From JAGVSZ01 sp035456405 (GTDB lineage Bacteria > Pseudomonadota > Gammaproteobacteria > Burkholderiales > SG8-39), in assembly GCA_035456405.1 (NCBI GenBank), contig DATIDG010000107.1, forward strand, positions 33,236-97,235: 64,000 nt of DNA. The letters run 5' to 3'. The translations under genes and the position numbers were made by a program. The notes under the pieces were generated by a model. That model was not told the origin of the DNA. It did no database searches and was given only the letters and a program-made list of their open reading frames with translations. Of the stretch, positions 59,553-64,000 are shown in pieces (the first letter of the stretch is position 1; each line of letters opens with the position of its first letter).

Positions 59553-61646
59553 TCACGCCTCGCGGGGCGGCGCGAGCCACTCGAGCAGATCCTCCTGCAC
59601 GCTGCGCCTCGACTTGCCGGGGGTCTTCCGCGCGTAGCTGCCCTCGGGGTTCATCTCCCAGGCCTGCACGTTGTCGCCGAGATATGCGTTCAGGCCTTCC
59701 TTGATGACGCGCGCCTTCAGCTTCTTGTCGAGGACCGGGAAGCACAGCTCGATGCGCCGGAAGAAGTTGCGGTCCATCCAGTCGGCGCTGGACAGGTAGA
59801 CGTTCTCCTCGCCGTCGGCGCGGAAGTAGAACACGCGGTGGTGCTCGAGGAAGCGGCCGACGATCGAGCGCACCTTGATGTTCTCGGACAGCCCCTCGAT
59901 CCCCGGCTTGAGCGCGCACACGCCGCGCACGACGAGGTCGATCTTCACGCCAGCCTGAGAGGCCTGGTAGAGCGCCTCGATCGTGTCGGGCTCGAGCAGC
60001 GCGTTCATCTTGGCGATGATGCGCGCCGGCTTGCCCTCGGTGGCGAGCCGCGTCTCGTTCTGGATCGCCGCAACGATCCGCTGGTGCAGCGTGAAGGGCG
60101 ACTGCCAGAGGTAGTGGAGCTTGCCGGCCTTGCCGAGGCTGGTGAGCTGGTTGAAGACCTGGTTCACGTCCGCGCAGATCTGTTCGTCGCACGTGAACAG
60201 TCCGAAGTCGGTGTAGAGCCGCGCGGTGCGCGGGTGATAGTTGCCGGTGCCGAGATGGACGTAGCGTCGCAGTCGCCCCTCTTCGCGGCGGACGATCATC
60301 AGCATCTTCGCGTGCGTCTTGTGGCCGACGACGCCGTACACGACGTGCGCGCCGACCTCCTCGAGCCGCGCCGCCAGGTTGATGTTGGCCTCCTCGTCGA
60401 AGCGCGCCTTCAGCTCGACGACCGCGGTGACCTCCTTGCCGTTGCGCGCCGCCTCGAGCAATGCCTCCATGAGGATCGAGTCCGTGCCGGTCCGGTACAC
60501 CGTCTGCTTGATCGCGACCACCGCAGGGTCGGCAGCGGCCTCCTGCAGGAAGCGGACGACCGGCGAGAACGACTGGTACGGGTGGTGGAGCAGGATGTCG
60601 CCGGCGCGGATCGCCTCCATCATGTTGATGCGCTTGACGAGCTGCGCGGGGAAGCCCGGCCGGAACGGCGGGTAGAGCAGGTCCTCCCGCTCGACCTCGC
60701 TCGGCACCTGCATCAGCCGCACGAGGTTGACCGGGCCATTGACCTGGTAGAGGTCGTCCGGGCCCAGCCCGAACTGCTGGAGTAGGAACTCGGTCATCTG
60801 CGGCGAGCAGTCGTCGGCAATCTCGAGGCGCACCGCGTCCCCGAAATGCCGCTGCGGCAGCTCCCCCTGCAGCGCGCTGCGCAGGTCCTTGACGTCCTCC
60901 TCGTCGACGAACAGGTCGCTGTTGCGCGTCACTCGGAACTGGTAGCAGCCGAGCACCTTGATCCCCGCGAATAGCTCCTGCACGTGCTCGTGCAGGATCG
61001 AGGTCAGGAACACGAAGCAGATGCGGCCGGTTCCGGCCAGCTCTGGCGGCAGCTTGATGATGCGCGGCAGGATCCGCGGCGCCTGCACGATCGCCGCGCG
61101 CGCATCGCGGCCGAACGCGTCGCGTCCCTGGAGCTCGACCGCGAAGTTCAGGCTCTTGTTGAACACGCGCGGGAACGGGTGCGACGGGTCGAGCCCGATC
61201 GGCGTGAGCAGCGGCATCATCTCGCGGAAGAAGTAGTCGCGGACCCACGCGCGCTGCGGATCGTCGAACTCCGACCGCCGCAGGAACCGGATGCCTGCGC
61301 GCTCGAGCTCCGGCAGGATGGTCTCGTTGAGAAGCTGGTACTGGCGCGCGACCAGCTCGTGCGCGATGCGACTGATCGACTGGAAGACCTCGCGCGGGAG
61401 CATGCCGTCCGGCCCGCTGCCGGGGACGTTCAGCCGGATCTGCTCCTGGACTCCGGCCACGCGGATCTCGAAGAACTCGTCGAGGTTCGACGAGACGATG
61501 CACAGGAACCGCAGCCGCTCGAGGATCGGCACCGCCGGATCCTCGGCCTGCGCGAGCACGCGCCGCTGGAACTCGAGGATGCCGAGCTCGCGATTGAGGA
61601 AATGGCCCTGGACGTGCCGGGTGATCGGGGCGGGGCGTGCGGTCAT
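59553..61646 (-). CDS. ppk: Polyphosphate kinase 1
   Basis: PPK1 reversibly polymerises the gamma-phosphate of ATP into polyphosphate. The 697-residue protein has the four-domain family layout: N-terminal HFLNRELGILEFQRRVLAQAEDPAVPILERLRFLCIVSSNLDEFFEIRVAG, a head domain, and the C1 domain with YVHLGTGNYHPRTARLYTDFGLFT, whose His is autophosphorylated. The C2 domain holds RIELCFPVLDKKLKARVIKEGL. It is divergent from phoU and convergent with phoX. A CTGTCAC half-site at 61740-61746 in the 149-base gap to phoU hints at PhoB control but is not a full Pho box. Confidence 0.95.
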   Translation of the reverse strand: MTARPAPITRHVQGHFLNRELGILEFQRRVLAQAEDPAVPILERLRFLCIVSSNLDEFFEIRVAGVQEQIRLNVPGSGPDGMLPREVFQSISRIAHELVARQYQLLNETILPELERAGIRFLRRSEFDDPQRAWVRDYFFREMMPLLTPIGLDPSHPFPRVFNKSLNFAVELQGRDAFGRDARAAIVQAPRILPRIIKLPPELAGTGRICFVFLTSILHEHVQELFAGIKVLGCYQFRVTRNSDLFVDEEDVKDLRSALQGELPQRHFGDAVRLEIADDCSPQMTEFLLQQFGLGPDDLYQVNGPVNLVRLMQVPSEVEREDLLYPPFRPGFPAQLVKRINMMEAIRAGDILLHHPYQSFSPVVRFLQEAAADPAVVAIKQTVYRTGTDSILMEALLEAARNGKEVTAVVELKARFDEEANINLAARLEEVGAHVVYGVVGHKTHAKMLMIVRREEGRLRRYVHLGTGNYHPRTARLYTDFGLFTCDEQICADVNQVFNQLTSLGKAGKLHYLWQSPFTLHQRIVAAIQNETRLATEGKPARIIAKMNALLEPDTIEALYQASQAGVKIDLVVRGVCALKPGIEGLSENIKVRSIVGRFLEHHRVFYFRADGEENVYLSSADWMDRNFFRRIELCFPVLDKKLKARVIKEGLNAYLGDNVQAWEMNPEGSYARKTPGKSRRSVQEDLLEWLAPPREA

Positions 61647-61795
61647 GGAGCGGGGGCGGGAACGGCAGGGAACGCCATAGTAACGCCGCTCGGGGGGAAG
61701 GCAACAGCCACCTCGCGCCTGCCGCCACGGTAAACAAGACTGTCACATTCGATGGATAAGCTCGAGCCGCGAGGCAACTTACGGGCAGGAGCCAC

Positions 61796-62500
61796 ATGCA
61801 GAGCACCGCGCACTCGTCGAAGGACTACGATGCCGACCTGCTTGCCCTCCGTTCGCGCGTACTCGAGGCGGGGGCGATCGTGGAGTACCAGATCCGCTAC
61901 GCGATCGAGGCGCTGCGGACCGGCGACCGGTCGCTCGTCGCGCGCGTCATCGCCGACGAGGAGCGGGTGAACCGCCTGGAACGCGAGATCGACGAGGCCT
62001 GCACGCACGTCATCGCGCGGCGCGCCCCGGCGGCGGGCGACCTGCGCCTGCTCATAATGGTCTACAAGGCGATCACCGACCTCGAGCGCGTCGGCGACGA
62101 GGCCAAGAAGATCGCGCTGGTCGCGCGTGAAGTCCGCCTGAACGAGCGCCTCACGCCGGGGTTTCCGGAGATCAAGATGGTGTCGACGGTGGTCATCGAG
62201 ATGCTGCGGCGCGCCCTCGACGGGCTCGCCCGGCTGGAGGCGGAGGACGCACCCGAGATCGCCCGGATGGATCGCGACGTCGACAGGCACTTCAAGTCCA
62301 TCGTGCGGCAGCTCCTGACCTACATGATCGAGGACCCGCGCACGATCTCGCCGGCGCTCGACCTCGTGTTCGTCGCGAAGGCGCTCGAGCGCATCGGCGA
62401 CCACGCCAAGAACATCTCGGAGTACGTCGTCTTCATGATCAAGGGGCGCGACGTCCGGCACCTCCCGCTCGGGGAGATGGAGCAGGTCGCGCGCGTGTAG
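61796..62500 (+). CDS. phoU: PhoU phosphate-signalling protein
   Basis: PhoU inhibits PhoR/PstSCAB signalling when phosphate is plentiful and affects polyphosphate levels. The 234-residue protein is made of two PhoU repeats, each a three-helix bundle with metal-binding acidic motifs: ERVNRLEREIDEACTHVIARRAPAAGDLRLL in repeat 1 and DRDVDRHFKSIVRQLLTYM in repeat 2. DLERVGDEAKKIALVAREVR and LERIGDHAKNISEYVVFMI are the paired conserved helices. Unusually for the family it is not beside pstSCAB; instead it stands between ppk and ppx, 52 bases ahead of ppx, suggesting its main partner here is polyphosphate metabolism. Confidence 0.93.
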   Translation: MQSTAHSSKDYDADLLALRSRVLEAGAIVEYQIRYAIEALRTGDRSLVARVIADEERVNRLEREIDEACTHVIARRAPAAGDLRLLIMVYKAITDLERVGDEAKKIALVAREVRLNERLTPGFPEIKMVSTVVIEMLRRALDGLARLEAEDAPEIARMDRDVDRHFKSIVRQLLTYMIEDPRTISPALDLVFVAKALERIGDHAKNISEYVVFMIKGRDVRHLPLGEMEQVARV

Positions 62501-62552
62501 CTGCGCGGCGACCGCGAACGCCGCGGCATTGCGAGTGGGGGGCGCGGGTGCT

Positions 62553-64000
62553 ATGGTGCGCGCAACCTCACCCAGCAGACTTGCACTGGTGCAGTTCGAC
62601 TCGCTCGCCGCCGTCGACCTCGGGTCGAACAGCTTCCACCTCCAGGTCGGCCGCGTCGTCGACGACCAGATCTATCTCCTCGACAGCCTGCGCGAGCCGG
62701 TGCGCCTCGGCGGCGGGCTTACCCGCGACAGGCGCATCGACCGCGCGACCCAGCTTCGCGCCCTCGAGGCGCTCGCCCGCTTCGGCGAGCGCCTGCGCGG
62801 TTTTCCCGCCGGTGCAGTGCGCGCAGTCGGCACCAACACCCTGCGCGTCGCGAAGAACGCGCCGCAGTTTCTCGACGACGCGCACGCCGCGCTTGGGTTC
62901 CCGATTGAGGTCATCTTCGGCCGCGAGGAGGCGCGCCTGATCTACCTCGGCGTGTCGCACAGCCTGCCGCTCGCGTCCCACCGGCGGCTGATCCTGGACG
63001 TGGGCGGCGGGTCCACCGAGTTCGTCGTCGGTACCGGCTACGAGCCGGAGCTCATGGAGAGCCTGCCCATGGGCTGCGTGAGCTACAGCATGCGTTTCTT
63101 CCCGGACGGCAGGATCGAGAAGTCCGGCATGAAGAAGGCCGAGCTCGCGGCCTCGAACGAGATCGAGCGCATCGCGCGCGACTTCCGCCGCGCCGGCTGG
63201 AAGGAGGCGGTCGCGTCCTCCGGCACGGCGAAGGCGATCGGGGCCGTGCTTGCCGGAAACGGCTGGACGCAGGGCGACATTACCTCCGAGGGCCTCGAAC
63301 GGCTGCGCGCCCAGATGATCAAGGCGGGCGACGTCGACCGGCTCGACTCGCTAGGGGTGCGCGACGACCGCGCGCCGATTCTGCCGGGCGGCGTCGCGAT
63401 CATGCTCGCCGCCTTTGCGGAGCTCGGGCTCGAGTCGGTGCAAGTGTCGGAAGCGGCGCTGCGGCAGGGCGTGCTCTACGACCTTCTCGGCCGCGTCCAG
63501 CACCACGACATGCGGGAAATGACGGTGCGCCAGTTCATGCGGCGCTACCACGTCGACGGCGCGCAAGGGGAACGCGTCCGCGCGCTCGCGCTGCAGCTGC
63601 TCGGCGACCTGTCGCCGCGCGCCCGCGACGCGGACCAGCTCCTGCTCGGCTGGGCCGCCCAGCTACACGAGATCGGACTGTCGATCGCGCACGCGGCCTA
63701 CCACAAGCATTCGGCGTACATCCTGTCCAATGCCGACATGCCAGGCTTCTCGCGGGACGAGCAGGCGCGTGTCGCGCGCATCGTTCTCGCGCATCGGGGC
63801 AAGCTCGCGAAGATCGAGGGGCTGCCGGCGCGGAGCCCCGACTGGGCGCTGGTGTTTAGCCTGCGGGTGGCGGCACTCGTGTATCGCAGCCGCGTGGACC
63901 TCGAGCTGCCGCGGATCGGCTGCAAGGCGACCGACAGCGGCTACCAGCTTGCCGTCCCGTCCGCATGGCTCGAGGCGAATCCGCTGACCGCAGCCGCCCT
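62553..64000 (+). CDS. ppx: Exopolyphosphatase (Ppx/GppA), 3' truncated by window
   Basis: Ppx releases phosphate from the ends of polyphosphate; related GppA also degrades pppGpp. The frame is open from the ATG at 62553 (MVRATSPSRLALVQFDSLAAVDLGSNSFHLQVGR) to the window end, about 482 residues, so only a short tail is missing. The ASKHA-type phosphate loops are AVDLGSNSFHLQVG and ILDVGGGSTEFVVG (Gly-rich), with the GREEARLIYLGV motif between them. A helical HD-like domain follows (AAQLHEIGLSIAHAAYHKHSAYIL) from about residue 320. The GTG at 62589 (MQFDSL...) is a shorter alternative start. It follows phoU by 52 bases and is probably co-transcribed. Confidence 0.92.
   Translation, partial: MVRATSPSRLALVQFDSLAAVDLGSNSFHLQVGRVVDDQIYLLDSLREPVRLGGGLTRDRRIDRATQLRALEALARFGERLRGFPAGAVRAVGTNTLRVAKNAPQFLDDAHAALGFPIEVIFGREEARLIYLGVSHSLPLASHRRLILDVGGGSTEFVVGTGYEPELMESLPMGCVSYSMRFFPDGRIEKSGMKKAELAASNEIERIARDFRRAGWKEAVASSGTAKAIGAVLAGNGWTQGDITSEGLERLRAQMIKAGDVDRLDSLGVRDDRAPILPGGVAIMLAAFAELGLESVQVSEAALRQGVLYDLLGRVQHHDMREMTVRQFMRRYHVDGAQGERVRALALQLLGDLSPRARDADQLLLGWAAQLHEIGLSIAHAAYHKHSAYILSNADMPGFSRDEQARVARIVLAHRGKLAKIEGLPARSPDWALVFSLRVAALVYRSRVDLELPRIGCKATDSGYQLAVPSAWLEANPLTAAA

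Noticed and set aside
61740..61746. Pho box between ppk and phoU
   Set aside because: Only one CTGTCAC half-site is present; the second 7-base repeat at the required spacing (GATGGAT) does not match, so I do not list it as a feature.
1..64000. tRNA or rRNA genes and mobile elements
   Set aside because: I looked in all intergenic gaps for tRNA-like cloverleaf ends (GGTTCGA..CC), transposase or integrase motifs and terminal inverted repeats and saw none that I could support.

Overview
The window is GC-rich (roughly 70 %), tightly packed chromosomal DNA from a Gram-negative bacterium. Gene content and order point to the Betaproteobacteria: a class I polyhydroxyalkanoate (PHA) locus with PhaR and a phasin, divergent bamD/rluD followed by pgeF, prfB-lysS, an rpfE-type gene next to recJ, single-permease lolC-lolD, comEC beside a DUF2062 gene, and a RelA-type (p)ppGpp synthetase. 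The order or family cannot be fixed from sequence alone. I found no tRNA, rRNA, CRISPR array, transposase, integrase or phage genes. This looks like core chromosome with a few accessory islands.

Layout. 1-5 kb: end of nadE, a TonB-type gene and a ferric-iron ABC importer (FbpABC) whose three genes face different ways around Fur-box-like palindromes. 5-14 kb: NlpC/P60 lipoprotein, secretin-N-domain protein, DinG-type helicase, DenD-type dehydrogenase, bamD<>rluD-pgeF, ZIP transporter, a small membrane protein and a nucleotide-sugar epimerase. 14-22 kb: PHA locus phaC-phaB1-[99-bp tandem repeats]-phaB2, phasin<>phaR, rimO and bktB. 22-26 kb: two membrane proteins, then an unusual pair (phosphotransferase plus degenerate enolase paralogue) and a small winged-helix-like ORF. 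26-29.6 kb: lysS, prfB with its programmed frameshift, dsbB. 29.6-35 kb: FAD oxidoreductase plus CFA-type methyltransferase, KTSC protein, recJ, rpfE-type gene. 35-41 kb: lolCD, DUF2062, comEC and a bacterial protein with two AP2-like domains behind a tandem-palindrome promoter. 41-47.6 kb: a four-gene operon of ATP-grasp, alpha-E, proteasome-like Anbu peptidase and transglutaminase/DUF2126. 47.8-56.5 kb: unknown protein, alpha/beta hydrolase, methyltransferase, mtfA, relA, CYTH-CHAD protein, an SDR behind a large palindrome, and a frameshifted secreted protein. 56.7-64 kb: OlsB-type acyltransferase, phoX, ppk1, phoU and the start of ppx.

How the genes fit together. The PHA locus encodes thiolase, two reductases, synthase, phasin and repressor, and short TTGC-N3/4-GCAA palindromes in front of phaC and phaP/phaR are candidate PhaR operators. 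The polyphosphate/phosphate block (phoX, ppk1, phoU, ppx) gives a second storage polymer, and relA and CYTH-CHAD belong to the same nutrient/phosphate theme. The most interesting unexplained items are the enolase-like/kinase pair (23.4-25.7 kb), the dual AP2-like protein with its operator (40.4-41.0 kb), the Anbu/ATP-grasp operon (41-47.6 kb), the CFA-methyltransferase/FAD-oxidoreductase pair (29.6-32.2 kb) and the 12-bp-arm palindrome covering the SDR promoter and start (55.67-55.70 kb).
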